Part shown: positions 16,676-26,211 of the stretch, piece by piece
Layout: every line of letters starts with the position of its first letter
Position numbering within the stretch: the stretch's first letter is position 1
Source of the DNA: Flavobacterium sp. NKUCC04_CG
GTDB lineage: Bacteria > Bacteroidota > Bacteroidia > Flavobacteriales > Flavobacteriaceae
Direction: 5' to 3'
Assembly: GCF_019345525.1 (NCBI RefSeq)
Contig: NZ_JAHKRA010000013.1
Location: 22,342-86,341, forward strand
Length of the DNA: 64,000 bases
Program-made: the position numbers and the translations under genes
The notes under the pieces: generated by a model
What the model was told of the DNA's origin: nothing
The model's database searches: none
The model's input: only the letters and a program-made list of their open reading frames with translations

Positions 16676-18067
16676 ATGGTTAAACAAAAAACCATCCAAA
16701 ATGAAATATCCCTAGAAGGAGTTGGACTTCATACTGGACAGCAAGTGAAAATGACCTTGAAACCAGCGCCAATTAACAACGGATTTTCATTTGTACGAAT
16801 GGATTTGGAGGGATACCCTGTTATCGAAGCAGATGCTACTTATGTGGTAAATACTCAAAGAGGAACTAATCTAGAGAAAAGAGGCGTTAAAGTACAAACT
16901 ACGGAGCATGTCTTGGCTGCTTTAGTTGGTTGTGATTTAGACAATGTAATTATTGAAGTAAATGCATCAGAGCCTCCAATTATGGATGGTTCGTCTAAAT
17001 ATTTTGTTGAGGCTGTTGAAAAAGCTGGTGTGGTAGAACAAGATGCAGAAAGAGAAGAGTATATAGTTAAAGAAGTAATATCTTATGTTGATGAAGCTTC
17101 GGGTAGTGAAATTATCTTAATGCCATCCGATACGTATCAAGTAACGGCTATGGTAGATTTCGGTACCAAAGTATTGGGTACGCAGAACGCTACTTTAAAA
17201 TCGCTGAGTAATTTTAAAGATGAAATTGCCAATTCTAGAACTTTTAGCTTTTTACACGAATTAGAAACTTTATTGTCTCATGGATTAATTAAAGGAGGGG
17301 ATTTAAACAATGCCATCGTTTATGTTGATAAGGATATTTCAGAAGAGACCATGAAGAATCTTAAAGTGGTTTTCGGAAAGGAAACCATTAACGTAAAACC
17401 AAACGGAATATTAGATAATTTGACTTTGCATCATCCCAATGAGGCAGCCCGTCATAAATTATTGGATGTTATTGGTGATTTGGCCTTGGTTGGGACCCGT
17501 ATTAGAGGTAAAGTCATAGCCAATAAACCGGGGCACTTTGTCAATACGCAATTTGCTAAAAAACTATCCAAAATTATTAAAGCGGAAAAGCGAAATCAAG
17601 TTCCGGTCTATGATTTGCACAAAGAGCCTTTGATGGACAGTACGCAAATTATGGCTATGCTGCCACATCGTCCGCCATTCTTATTGGTCGATAAAATATT
17701 GGAAATGTCCGAAACTCATGTAGTAGGATTGAAAAATGTAACGATGAATGAACCTTTCTTCGTTGGACACTTTCCAGGAGCACCGGTTATGCCGGGAGTT
17801 TTAATAGTGGAAGCCATGGCGCAAACCGGCGGTATTCTTATCTTAAGCTCAGTTCCAGATCCAGAGAATTACTTGACGTATTTTATGAAAATAGACAACG
17901 TTAGATTTAAACATAAAGTTTTACCAGGAGATACTTTAACTTTTAGATTGGAATTATTATCTCCAATCCGTAGAGGAATTTGTCATATGCAAGCCAATGC
18001 TTATGCCAATGGAAAACTTGTCACTGAAGCAGAATTAATGGCGCAAATAGTGAAAAAACAAAACTAA
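16676..18067 (+). CDS. lpxC-fabZ: Bifunctional UDP-3-O-acyl-GlcNAc deacetylase / 3-hydroxyacyl-ACP dehydratase
   Basis: This 463-residue fusion joins LpxC (about 1-305) to FabZ (about 315-463). The LpxC zinc ligands are H78 (TTEHVLAAL), H260 and D264 (HPNEAARHKLLDVIGD), with H287 as the second conserved histidine. FabZ has DSTQIMAMLPHRPPFLLVDKI, His365 in GHFPGAPVMPG and Glu379 in VEAMAQ. LpxC commits UDP-acyl-GlcNAc to lipid A, and FabZ draws hydroxyacyl-ACP into fatty acid elongation, so the fusion couples two enzymes that compete for one precursor pool. The fusion is a known Bacteroidota arrangement. Confidence 0.95.
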   Translation: MVKQKTIQNEISLEGVGLHTGQQVKMTLKPAPINNGFSFVRMDLEGYPVIEADATYVVNTQRGTNLEKRGVKVQTTEHVLAALVGCDLDNVIIEVNASEPPIMDGSSKYFVEAVEKAGVVEQDAEREEYIVKEVISYVDEASGSEIILMPSDTYQVTAMVDFGTKVLGTQNATLKSLSNFKDEIANSRTFSFLHELETLLSHGLIKGGDLNNAIVYVDKDISEETMKNLKVVFGKETINVKPNGILDNLTLHHPNEAARHKLLDVIGDLALVGTRIRGKVIANKPGHFVNTQFAKKLSKIIKAEKRNQVPVYDLHKEPLMDSTQIMAMLPHRPPFLLVDKILEMSETHVVGLKNVTMNEPFFVGHFPGAPVMPGVLIVEAMAQTGGILILSSVPDPENYLTYFMKIDNVRFKHKVLPGDTLTFRLELLSPIRRGICHMQANAYANGKLVTEAELMAQIVKKQN

Positions 18068-18078
18068 AAAAAGATCGT

Positions 18079-18864
18079 ATGAATCAACCTTTAGCCTATG
18101 TTCATCCAGGAGCAAAAATAGCTAAAAATGTAGTGATTGAACCTTTTACAACGATCCATAATAATGTTGAGATTGGAGAGGGGACTTGGATAGGATCCAA
18201 CGTTACTATCATGGAGGGAGCTAGAATTGGAAAGAATTGCAATATTTTTCCAGGAGCTGTTATTTCAGCTGTTCCTCAGGATTTAAAATTTGGAGGAGAA
18301 GATTCCTTGGCCATCATTGGCGACCATACTACCATTAGGGAATGTGTAACCATCAATAGAGGAACTGTTGCCTCAGGAAAAACCACCATAGGTTCGAACT
18401 GTTTGGTTATGGCTACAGCACATATAGCACACGATTGCCATATTGGCGATAATGTAATTATTGTTAACGGTGTGTTGCTTGGAGGACATGTAACGGTCGG
18501 AAATTATGCCATTATTGGAGGACTTTCGGCAGTGCATCAATTCATCAATATCGGAGATCATGCCATGATTTCTGGAGGCTCACTTCTTAGAAAAGACGTG
18601 CCACCTTATGCTAAAGCTGCTAAAGAACCTTTGTCCTTTATTGGTATCAACTCTGTAGGTCTTAGAAGACGTGGATTTAGCACGGAAAAAATTCGTGAAA
18701 TTCAAGATATTTATAGAATTCTCTATCAAAAAAATTACAATACCACTCAAGCATTAAGTATCATCGAAGCCGATTTGGAAGCAACTCCAGAACGCGACGA
18801 GATTATTATGTTTATTCGAAATTCCTCAAGAGGGATTATGAAAGGTTATACGGGAATTTATTAA
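18079..18864 (+). CDS. lpxA: Acyl-ACP--UDP-N-acetylglucosamine O-acyltransferase
   Basis: The 261-residue enzyme performs the first step of lipid A synthesis. It has the left-handed beta helix of hexapeptide repeats and the catalytic-region segment AHIAHDCHIGDNV, with H115 and H118 at the positions of the two active-site histidines. GGLSAVHQFINIGDHAMISGGS and the C-terminal helical domain (GLRRRGFSTEKIREIQDIYRILY) are typical. It begins 11 bases after the lpxC-fabZ stop. Confidence 0.95.
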   Translation: MNQPLAYVHPGAKIAKNVVIEPFTTIHNNVEIGEGTWIGSNVTIMEGARIGKNCNIFPGAVISAVPQDLKFGGEDSLAIIGDHTTIRECVTINRGTVASGKTTIGSNCLVMATAHIAHDCHIGDNVIIVNGVLLGGHVTVGNYAIIGGLSAVHQFINIGDHAMISGGSLLRKDVPPYAKAAKEPLSFIGINSVGLRRRGFSTEKIREIQDIYRILYQKNYNTTQALSIIEADLEATPERDEIIMFIRNSSRGIMKGYTGIY

Positions 18865-18882
18865 TTTATAAAACGATAAAAA

Positions 18883-19449
18883 ATGGCAAGTACATCAGAT
18901 ATTAGAAATGGATTGTGCATCAAATTCAATAACGATATATACAAAATAACGGAATTTTTACACGTTAAACCGGGTAAAGGCCCTGCGTTTGTACGTACTA
19001 AAATGAAGAGTTTGACTAACGGAAAAGTATTGGATAATACTTTTTCTGCAGGACATAAAATTGATCCAATCCGTGTGGAAACACATAAATTTCAGTTTTT
19101 ATACCCAGAAGGTGATCAGTTTCACTTTATGCATGTAGAGACTTTCGAACAAATCACTTTATTGAAAAACATCTTAGATGCTCCAGATTTATTAAAAGAA
19201 GGAGAAAATGTAATGGTGCAAATCAATACGGAAACCGATATGCCTATCGCTGTTGATATGCCTTCTTCGGTTGTGTTAGAAGTTACTTATGCAGAGCCAG
19301 GAGTTAAGGGAAACACGGCTACGAATGCTACCAAACCAGCGACAGTAGAAACGGGGGCTACGGTAAACGTGCCTTTGTTTATTAATGAAGGAGATAAAAT
19401 TAAAATTGATACTTCAAACGGTGCTTACATCGAACGTATTAAAGAATAA
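18883..19449 (+). CDS. efp: Translation elongation factor P
   Basis: The 188-residue length and three beta-barrel domains fit EF-P, which rescues ribosomes stalled at polyproline stretches. The functional loop reads VKPGKGPAFVRT with Lys32 at the tip, the residue that is modified in many species. Modification enzymes are not encoded in the window. It starts 18 bases after lpxA and sits within the lipid A gene run, a conserved position in Flavobacteriia. Confidence 0.95.
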   Translation: MASTSDIRNGLCIKFNNDIYKITEFLHVKPGKGPAFVRTKMKSLTNGKVLDNTFSAGHKIDPIRVETHKFQFLYPEGDQFHFMHVETFEQITLLKNILDAPDLLKEGENVMVQINTETDMPIAVDMPSSVVLEVTYAEPGVKGNTATNATKPATVETGATVNVPLFINEGDKIKIDTSNGAYIERIKE

Positions 19450-19491
19450 TTAGTTTTTGATAGAAACTTTCAATATATTTAACTCAGATAA

Positions 19492-20427
19492 ATGAGATTT
19501 AAGAACGTTCAAGAATTGCAAACTATAGCTGAAATTATAGGCTGTAAATTTATAGGTAATCCAGAGTTTGAAGTTTATGGTATGAATGAAATTCATGTTG
19601 TAAACACAGGAGAAATCGTTTTTGTTGACCACCCTAAATATTATGATAAAGCTTTAAATTCTAAAGCGTCTATCATATTGATCAATAAAGATGTACCCTG
19701 TCCTGAAGGAAAAGCTTTGTTGATATCCGATGATCCTTTTAGGGATTTTAATAAGTTGTCAACCTATTTTAATCCTTTTAAACCTGCGGTAAAGGCAATT
19801 GCTGCCGATGCCCAAATAGGTGAAGGAACGCAGATTCAACCCAATGTTTTTATAGGCAATGGTGTAATTATTGGACAGAATTGTGCGATACATCCCAATG
19901 TAGTTCTTTATGATGGAACCGTTATCGGAGATCATGTAGTGATTCATGCTGGAGCTATTTTAGGAGCAGATGCCTTTTATTTCAAAAAACGCCCAGAGGG
20001 ATACGATCCGTTGATTTCATGTGGAAGAGTGGTTGTTGAAAATGGAGTTTCTATCGGAGCGGCTTGTACTATAGATCGCGGGGTAACCGGTGATACTACT
20101 ATTGGAGCAGGTTCAAAAATAGATAATCAAGTACATATCGGACACGATACGGTAATTGGTAAAAAATGTCTTATTGCAGCGCAAACCGGTATAGCCGGTT
20201 GTGTTATTGTGGAAGACGAAGTGACTCTTTGGGGACAAGTAGGAACTACTAGCGGTATCACCATCGGTGAAAAAGCAGTAGTATTAGGGCAAACAGGAGT
20301 AACCAAGTCCATTGAAGGGGGGAAGGTTTATTTTGGAACACCTATAGAAGAGTCTCGAGAGAAATTAAAACAATTGGCCAATATTAAAAAACTTCCTGAA
20401 ATTCTAATTAAAGTAAAGAATATATGA
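19492..20427 (+). CDS. Second LpxD-like hexapeptide acyltransferase
   Basis: This 311-residue protein repeats the LpxD layout: an N-terminal uridine-binding-like domain (VDHPKYYDKALNSKASIILIN) and a beta helix of hexapeptide repeats ending in LAGQTG-like turns. The catalytic-region segment QVHIGHDTVIGKKCLIAAQTGIAG keeps a His. It is 26 residues shorter than the lpxD product encoded at 15609-16622. It may be a second N-acyltransferase with different chain or sugar preference, or act on another envelope glycan. The next gene overlaps its stop by four bases, so the two are translationally coupled. Confidence 0.8.
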   Translation: MRFKNVQELQTIAEIIGCKFIGNPEFEVYGMNEIHVVNTGEIVFVDHPKYYDKALNSKASIILINKDVPCPEGKALLISDDPFRDFNKLSTYFNPFKPAVKAIAADAQIGEGTQIQPNVFIGNGVIIGQNCAIHPNVVLYDGTVIGDHVVIHAGAILGADAFYFKKRPEGYDPLISCGRVVVENGVSIGAACTIDRGVTGDTTIGAGSKIDNQVHIGHDTVIGKKCLIAAQTGIAGCVIVEDEVTLWGQVGTTSGITIGEKAVVLGQTGVTKSIEGGKVYFGTPIEESREKLKQLANIKKLPEILIKVKNI

Positions 20428-20789
20428 CCGCAAAAGATATCGTTGTAAAGTTTTATGAATCCGTAGCTATTCTAAGTAAGAGTTATCTTCAAGAGGTACT
20501 TCATGAAGATATATTGCTTGATTGGACCAGCTCTAAAGGATTTATTCAACTGGATAAACAGGATATCTTAGCGCTTTCGAAGGAAATTCGATTGAATTAT
20601 TATTCTTTACGATGTGAAATTCATCAAGTAATTAGCGCAGAAAATGAGGTCAGCATTCGCTATACTCATTATGTTACTACCTTTGAAAACCCCGATGAAG
20701 AGTTGGTTTTAGCGACTTTCTTTGCAACTTGGGAAATAAAAGATAACCAACTGTATCGCGGCTACCAGATGAGTCACTTAGTAATTTAG
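20424..20789 (+). CDS. NTF2/SnoaL-like small protein
   Basis: The 121-residue protein starts with MTAKDIVVKFYESVAILSKSYLQEVLHEDILLDWTSS and continues with alternating strands, the pattern of the cone-shaped NTF2/SnoaL fold (YTHYVTTFENPDEELVLATFFATWEI). The start ATG overlaps the stop of the LpxD-like gene (ATGA). No catalytic residues can be assigned; members can be enzymes or ligand carriers. Function unknown. Confidence 0.7.
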   Translation: MTAKDIVVKFYESVAILSKSYLQEVLHEDILLDWTSSKGFIQLDKQDILALSKEIRLNYYSLRCEIHQVISAENEVSIRYTHYVTTFENPDEELVLATFFATWEIKDNQLYRGYQMSHLVI

Positions 20790-20841
20790 TAAGTAGTAAT
20801 TATTAAAGCAATAAAAGTTTCACAGATTGCTTTCAAATGGT

Positions 20842-20849
20842 TATTTTTG
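20842..20849 (+). promoter_or_regulatory. Likely -7 element of sucD
   Basis: TATTTTTG with a TTTC at 20818-20821, 20 bases upstream, resembles the TTTG-n19-TAnnTTTG promoter. The ATG is at 20882. Confidence 0.5.
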
Positions 20850-20881
20850 TATAACGAAATTTAAATAAAAAAAACAAAATC

Positions 20882-21754
20882 ATGAGTGTTTTAGTTAATA
20901 AGGATTCAAAAATAATAGTTCAAGGATTTACAGGTAGTGAAGGTACTTTTCACGCATCTCAAATGATTGAATACGGAACAAATGTTGTAGGTGGTGTAAC
21001 TCCAGGAAAAGGAGGAACAACTCATTTAGATCGTCCTGTATTTAATACGGTTTTAGATGCAGTTGAACAAGCAGGTGCAGATACATCAATTATTTTCGTA
21101 CCTCCAGCTTTTGCTGCTGATGCTATTATGGAAGCTGCTGATGCAGGAATTAAAGTAATCATTACGATTACTGAAGGTATCCCAGTTGCTGATATGATTC
21201 GTGCAAATAATTACGTTAAAGAAAGAAGCTCTAGACTAATCGGACCTAACTGTCCAGGAGTAATCACTCCAGGAGAAGCTAAAGTTGGTATTATGCCAGG
21301 TTTCGTTTTCAAAAAAGGGACTGTAGGAATTGTTTCTAAATCAGGAACATTAACTTATGAAGCTGCTGACCAAGTTGTAAAACAAGGTTTGGGAATCACT
21401 ACTGCTATTGGTATTGGGGGAGATCCAATTATTGGAACTACTACTAAAGAAGCGGTTGAATTGTTAATGAACGACCCAGAAACAGAAGCAATCATTATGA
21501 TTGGTGAAATTGGTGGTCAATTAGAAGCTGATGCTGCTCGTTGGATTAAGGCTGATGGAAACAGAAAACCAGTAATTGGATTTATCGCTGGTGAAACTGC
21601 TCCTAAAGGTAGAACAATGGGACATGCTGGGGCAATTGTTGGCGGTGCTGATGATACGGCAGAAGCTAAAAAACGCATCATGAAAGAATGTGGTATCTAT
21701 GTGGTAGATTCTCCTGCAGAGATTGGTAAAAAAGTAAAAGAAGTTTTGGGTTAG
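20882..21754 (+). CDS. sucD: Succinyl-CoA ligase (ADP-forming), alpha subunit
   Basis: The 290-residue alpha subunit has the CoA-binding Rossmann domain ([33 protein letters not shown]) and the phosphohistidine loop [10 protein letters not shown] with His248. It makes ATP from succinyl-CoA in the TCA cycle. The beta subunit gene sucC is not adjacent, unlike in many bacteria but usual in this lineage. The serine GSEG replaces the more common GKQG found in proteobacterial enzymes. Confidence 0.95.
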   Translation: MSVLVNKDSKIIVQGFTGSEGTFHASQMIEYGTNVVGGVTPGKGGTTHLDRPVFNTVLDAVEQAGADTSIIFVPPAFAADAIMEAADAGIKVIITITEGIPVADMIRANNYVKERSSRLIGPNCPGVITPGEAKVGIMPGFVFKKGTVGIVSKSGTLTYEAADQVVKQGLGITTAIGIGGDPIIGTTTKEAVELLMNDPETEAIIMIGEIGGQLEADAARWIKADGNRKPVIGFIAGETAPKGRTMGHAGAIVGGADDTAEAKKRIMKECGIYVVDSPAEIGKKVKEVLG

Positions 21755-21778
21755 TCATAAACTAAAACAGTACCATAT

Positions 21779-21812
21779 AAAACCAGTAATCTTGTCGATT
21801 ACTGGTTTTTTC
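21779..21812 (+). terminator. Terminator after sucD
   Basis: AAAACCAGTAATC and GATTACTGGTTTT form an 13-bp stem with loop TTGTC, followed by TT. Confidence 0.85.
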
Positions 21813-21904
21813 GTTTGTGCCATCCCGATTTCCAAAATTAAAATATTCTTAAAATAAGGTATTTATATAAATTGGATAATTACCTTTAAACTTAATTGTA
21901 AATG

Positions 21905-21981
21905 TACTTTTGGTACGAACTCTTGTCAATGACTTAGAACAGCATCATAAAAAGCTGCCTTTGGTACAAATCCGTGTCAAA
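21905..21981 (+). repeat. Imperfect direct repeat with a -7 box upstream of the aminopeptidase gene
   Basis: Copies begin TTTGGTAC at 21909 and 21960 and share 17 of 21 positions, both ending TGTCAA. The first overlaps TACTTTTG (21905-21912), a good -7 element. Spacing between copies is 51 bases. It could be a duplicated regulator site or a duplicated promoter remnant. Confidence 0.5.
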
Positions 21982-21997
21982 TTATAAAGATATTGCT

Positions 21998-24541
21998 ATG
22001 AATAAGAAAAGAATCGCACTATGGTTAGCAGTAGTATGTAGTGCCATGACTTTTGCCCAAGTGCAAACATTACCGCCGAGTTATCTAAAGAATGATGTAA
22101 CTCCATTGGAAGTATATCGCGCAGAACCGGAACGCATCAATAATTTGGTGCATACCAAATTGGATTTAAAGTTTGACTATGCCAAACAAGAGGTTTTAGG
22201 CGATGCGTGGATTACGCTGAAGCCGCATTTTTATCCAACTGCAGTTTTGGAATTGGATGCCAAAGCCATGTTGATTCATCAAGTAGATTTGATTGTAGGA
22301 ACGAAAACCAAAAAATTAAAGTTTACTTATGATGGACTAAAAATCAATATTGATTTGGATCGAACTTATAAAAGGGACGAATCCTATACCATACACCTTA
22401 AATATACAGCGCGACCCAATGAAGTAAAACAAGAGGGGAGTCAAGCAATCAACGATGCAAAAGGGATTTATTTTATCAATCCTGAGGGCATACAAACTGG
22501 AGTGCCTACACAAATCTGGACACAGGGCGAAAGCGAATCCTCTTCCTGCTGGTTTCCAACAATTGATAAAACCAATCAAAAAACCTCTCAAGAGATTTAT
22601 TTGACTTACCCTCAAAAATACCTGTCCTTATCCAATGGTTTGTTGGTGAGTAGTATCAACAATAATGACGGTACTAAAACGGACTATTGGAAGATGACTC
22701 AAAAGCACGCTCCCTATCTGTTTTTTGTAGGAATTGGCGATTATGCTGTGGTAAAAGATAAATGGCGAAGCATCGATGTCGATTATTATGTGGAACCCGC
22801 TTATAAAGACTATGCTCGTGATATTTTCGGAAATACACCTGAAATGATGGAATTCTTCTCTAATTTGCTCGACTATCCGTATCCGTGGGATAAATACGCG
22901 CAAATGACAGCCCGCGAATATGTAAGTGGTGCTATGGAAAATACCACCGCTTCGCTATTCAATGATGGCGTACAGCAGAAACCCGGACAACTTATAGACG
23001 AAAATACGGCTGAGACGGTTATTGCTCATGAATTGTTTCACCATTGGTTTGGCGACTTGGTTACGGCAGAGAGTTGGTCCAATCTTTCTATGAATGAGGC
23101 TTTTGCGAATTATTCCGAGTACTTATGGGTAGAACATAAGTATGGAAAGGAGAAAGCGGATCAAAATTTAGACGCTGAAATAGAATCCTATAAAAATGGT
23201 GATCATTTCGACAAGCATTTAGTTCGGATGCATTACCGCTCCCAAGAAGATATGTTCGATCAAGTGACATACAATAAAGGAGGGGCCATTTTGCATATGT
23301 TACGAAATTATTTGGGTGATGAGGCTTTTTTTAAAGGTTTAAGTAAATATTTAAAGGACAATGAATTTGGTAAGGCGGAATATACACAATTGCGCTTAGC
23401 ACTTGAAGATGTTAGTGGGCGTGATTTGAATTGGTTTTTTAATCAATGGTTTCTCGGTAGTGGACAGCCCAATATGGTAGTCAAATCGGAATTTGATGCC
23501 AAAAATAAAAAAGTAATAATCGAATTGGAACAACAGGGTGAAAATTATTTTGAATTCCCTTATGCTATTGATATAGTGGTGAACGGTAAAGTAACGCGAC
23601 AACATATATGGGTGGCGGCAAAACAACGTGATTTGATTGAATTTAGCGTTTCCAAAAAACCAGAAGTCATTATATATAATGCCGATCAAGTATTGTTATC
23701 TGACCTTACAGAGGCCTCTAAGTCCATTGCGGAATACCGTTTGCAGTATCAATATGCTCCAGCCAATTTTGTGGCGCGTAAACAAGCTGTATTGGCTTTT
23801 GCAGAGCAGCAAACCACTGATGGAGAAGCTTTAAAAGGGTTGGTTGCAGCCTTGTCAGACCATAATGATGGTATTCGCGCTTTGGCTATTAACAACTTGA
23901 ATTTGACTTCGCCAGCGATTGTAGAAGCAGTGGTTCCACTCTTGAAGAATATAGTTAGAAACGATCTTAAGACCCTGGTTCAAGCACAAGCTATTATCGC
24001 GTTGAATCAAGCAGGGGAATTCGATGAAGATCTATTCGATACGGCCGCTAAAAGCAAATCATTTCGCGTACAATCTGCCGCTATTGATGGCATCTTAAAA
24101 AATGATCCTATACGATTTGTGGATTATCAAAGCGGAATAGATGAAGAGGTGATTAAAAACAGTGAAGAGTTAATTACGGCTTTTATCCCCGTTTGGGTAG
24201 CTGAAAACAATCTGTCTAAGGCAGACTTAGTCATTCAGACAACAGCTTTTTATCTGTTTGCTAAAAGTCAAGATGCCGCAGTTGGTGATCAATTGGAAAA
24301 AGGTTTTATATGGGTAATGAGTAACGATACCGACGAGGCAACCCAAACAGCAGTGCAATTGTATAGCTTGTATTATGCCTATTTAAAAAAACAAAGCGAA
24401 CAGGCGGCTACTCTGATAAAACGAATGACGCAAACGGCAGCTGACCTTAAAAAAATAGCCTATGAAAAAGATAAAGTCAAAAACACAAATCTTAAAAAAC
24501 AATGGGAATTACTGCAACAAACGGTCGATAAAATGGATTGA
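21998..24541 (+). CDS. M1-family aminopeptidase, secreted
   Basis: From ATG at 21998 the protein has 847 residues with signal peptide MNKKRIALWLAVVCSAMTFAQ. A GTG 24 bases upstream lies within the direct repeat and would spoil the signal. The gluzincin site is H344-E345-L-F-H348 with Glu367 (HEXXH-x18-E), and the exopeptidase motif GAMEN is at 311-315. A beta-sandwich N-terminal domain precedes, and a helical repeat-like C-terminal region follows from about 590. It probably trims peptides in the periplasm. It ends within a perfect palindromic terminator. Confidence 0.9.
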   Translation: MNKKRIALWLAVVCSAMTFAQVQTLPPSYLKNDVTPLEVYRAEPERINNLVHTKLDLKFDYAKQEVLGDAWITLKPHFYPTAVLELDAKAMLIHQVDLIVGTKTKKLKFTYDGLKINIDLDRTYKRDESYTIHLKYTARPNEVKQEGSQAINDAKGIYFINPEGIQTGVPTQIWTQGESESSSCWFPTIDKTNQKTSQEIYLTYPQKYLSLSNGLLVSSINNNDGTKTDYWKMTQKHAPYLFFVGIGDYAVVKDKWRSIDVDYYVEPAYKDYARDIFGNTPEMMEFFSNLLDYPYPWDKYAQMTAREYVSGAMENTTASLFNDGVQQKPGQLIDENTAETVIAHELFHHWFGDLVTAESWSNLSMNEAFANYSEYLWVEHKYGKEKADQNLDAEIESYKNGDHFDKHLVRMHYRSQEDMFDQVTYNKGGAILHMLRNYLGDEAFFKGLSKYLKDNEFGKAEYTQLRLALEDVSGRDLNWFFNQWFLGSGQPNMVVKSEFDAKNKKVIIELEQQGENYFEFPYAIDIVVNGKVTRQHIWVAAKQRDLIEFSVSKKPEVIIYNADQVLLSDLTEASKSIAEYRLQYQYAPANFVARKQAVLAFAEQQTTDGEALKGLVAALSDHNDGIRALAINNLNLTSPAIVEAVVPLLKNIVRNDLKTLVQAQAIIALNQAGEFDEDLFDTAAKSKSFRVQSAAIDGILKNDPIRFVDYQSGIDEEVIKNSEELITAFIPVWVAENNLSKADLVIQTTAFYLFAKSQDAAVGDQLEKGFIWVMSNDTDEATQTAVQLYSLYYAYLKKQSEQAATLIKRMTQTAADLKKIAYEKDKVKNTNLKKQWELLQQTVDKMD

Positions 24542-24589
24542 TATAAACATAAAAAAGCTGCCCGAAAGGCAGCTTTTTTATGTTTATAT
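24541..24589. terminator. Perfect 22-bp-stem terminator between convergent genes
   Basis: Arms 24541-24562 and 24568-24589 are exact complements with loop CGAAA. The last base of the aminopeptidase stop codon is the first base of the stem. The poly-A and poly-T tracts allow use from both strands. Confidence 0.9.
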
Positions 24590-24631
24590 ATGCATGTTTA
24601 AGATTAATTGTGAACTGCAATAAACTAAGTA

Positions 24632-25657
24632 TTAGTTATCAGTTAATCCAAACATTAAAACCAATTGGTTGTTTTTATAAATATTAAAAGTTTGATCGGC
24701 CACATCATAAGTTAAGTCCGATTCATTCAATAAGCCCACAAACTCATTTTCTTGTTTAGCAACTACTTGGTCCATACAAGCCATTCTAGTCATGCCTACG
24801 GCTCCAAAATGCACTTTTGTGTCTGTGATATCTAAAGCACCAAAGAAATTATTACAGCCCGTTCTGCCGTTTACTTTTTTGTTTTCGACGTCAAAAGTGA
24901 TTTCAGGATTGCTTTTTTCAATCATTTTGCCGTTCATTTGAATCAGTTTCCATTTTTTATTAGAAATGAATTTTAAGGCACTATGGTCTTTTTCAACGGT
25001 TTTAACAAACTTCATTAAAACGGTTTTTTTATGAATCAATTGAAGTTGACCATCTACTATTTTTAAGTCTATTTTTTTAGCCGCTAAGGTTTTTAAAAAG
25101 TCATCTTCCAGCTTCATCAAATCGGGTTGGCAAGCCATCAAGGTTCCCGCACCATGTTTGGTAACTATCTTAGTTCCCTTTTTATTGGCACTTAATGGCA
25201 TATTAAAATTATTACAACCGCTTTTTCCATAGACACTGTTTGCTCCCGCATTAAATTCTACTTTTACCGCGTCGGTATGTATGGCTTTTCCGTTTAATTC
25301 TACTAAGGTCCAATTGGTGTTCCATATCGCTTTTGAGGCGGCTGTTTTAGAAACCACCTTTTTTAATTTATAACGGATTGATGAAGCATCTGCCGGTACC
25401 TGATCTTTAGGTAATGCGGTCTCTTCTACCAACAATTCATATTGAAATCCCGGTTTATACTCAAAACCCTCTATACTGCTGTAAAATAATTCCCAGTTGG
25501 TGGCGTTGTCAAATCGTACATTTAAACAATTCATCGGGGCTACACCTGTACATGGGCTGGTGTTTTCCTTAATAAAAATACGCTGTACAACTTGAGCTTG
25601 AAGTGTTACTGCGGTTACTACTGTGAATAAAGTAACCATAAGTGTGCTTTTTCTCAT
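24632..25657 (-). CDS. Secreted META-domain protein with DUF4377
   Basis: This 341-residue exported protein has a signal peptide (MRKSTLMVTLFTVVTAVTLQAQ), then a DUF4377-like domain (VQRIFIKENTSPCTGVAPMNCL to about 100), then two META/HslJ-type domains. Each META domain carries the motif SGCNNF or TGCNNF and a later ACQPDL or MACMDQ segment, and the paired cysteines suggest disulfides. HslJ-type proteins are linked to heat shock and envelope stress; the role here is unknown. It is followed downstream on the same strand by nothing until the bidirectional terminator. Confidence 0.82.
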   Translation of the reverse strand: MRKSTLMVTLFTVVTAVTLQAQVVQRIFIKENTSPCTGVAPMNCLNVRFDNATNWELFYSSIEGFEYKPGFQYELLVEETALPKDQVPADASSIRYKLKKVVSKTAASKAIWNTNWTLVELNGKAIHTDAVKVEFNAGANSVYGKSGCNNFNMPLSANKKGTKIVTKHGAGTLMACQPDLMKLEDDFLKTLAAKKIDLKIVDGQLQLIHKKTVLMKFVKTVEKDHSALKFISNKKWKLIQMNGKMIEKSNPEITFDVENKKVNGRTGCNNFFGALDITDTKVHFGAVGMTRMACMDQVVAKQENEFVGLLNESDLTYDVADQTFNIYKNNQLVLMFGLTDN

Positions 25658-25711
25658 AATCTATTTTTTATTTTGAATAGCATAGGCAAATAGCCTGCCA
25701 AGATTTATTTT

Positions 25712-26029
25712 TTAAATAAATACCGCTGTACCACTGGCTGTAACCATTAACATACTGCCCGATTGACCAATGGTTTCATAGTCCAAATCAATTCCGACTA
25801 TAGCATTGGCTCCCAGTTGTCTAGCGCGTTCTTGCATTTCTTGTAAGGCTGTGTTTTTAGCTTCGATGACAACTTTTTCATAAGAGGTAGAACGACCACC
25901 AAAAAAATCGGTAAAACTCGCTTTAAAATCCTTAATAGCATTCGCTCCGATAATGGTTTCGCCAGTTACTATGCCTTTGTATTCTTTAATAGGGTGACCT
26001 TCGATAGTGGGTGTTGTTGTAATTATCAT
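25712..26029 (-). CDS. YbjQ/UPF0145 family protein
   Basis: The 105-residue length and the motifs [57 protein letters not shown] and [10 protein letters not shown] match the YbjQ (UPF0145) family, a pentameric small protein of unknown function once annotated as heavy-metal binding. It is divergent from pyrR across about 180 bases. Nothing in the context points to a metal role. Confidence 0.9.
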   Translation of the reverse strand: MIITTTPTIEGHPIKEYKGIVTGETIIGANAIKDFKASFTDFFGGRSTSYEKVVIEAKNTALQEMQERARQLGANAIVGIDLDYETIGQSGSMLMVTASGTAVFI

Positions 26030-26160
26030 GAATCTTATATTAATATGAAGGTATAAATATACTAAGTTTTGATTTTTAAAATAAATTTCTCAAGAATTAA
26101 TTAAAAATTGCAATTCGGTTTTAAGAAGATTAGCAAACAATGATTATTTGAAAAAATTAT

Positions 26161-26188
26161 TTTGAAAGCAGAAAAAATTGTACTTTTA
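26161..26188 (+). promoter_or_regulatory. Promoter of the pyrR-pyrB run
   Basis: TTTG (26161-26164), a 16-base spacer and TACTTTTA (26181-26188, last base differing from consensus) precede the pyrR ATG at 26212. I see no attenuator-like terminator between them, so a PyrR RNA-binding attenuation loop is not evident in this short leader. Confidence 0.55.
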
Positions 26189-26211
26189 CATCCCAAACAC
26201 AACACTTCATT

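Noticed and set aside
20424..20427. Sequencing error at the LpxD-like / NTF2-like junction
   Set aside because: The ATGA overlap is a normal coupling arrangement and both frames are intact.
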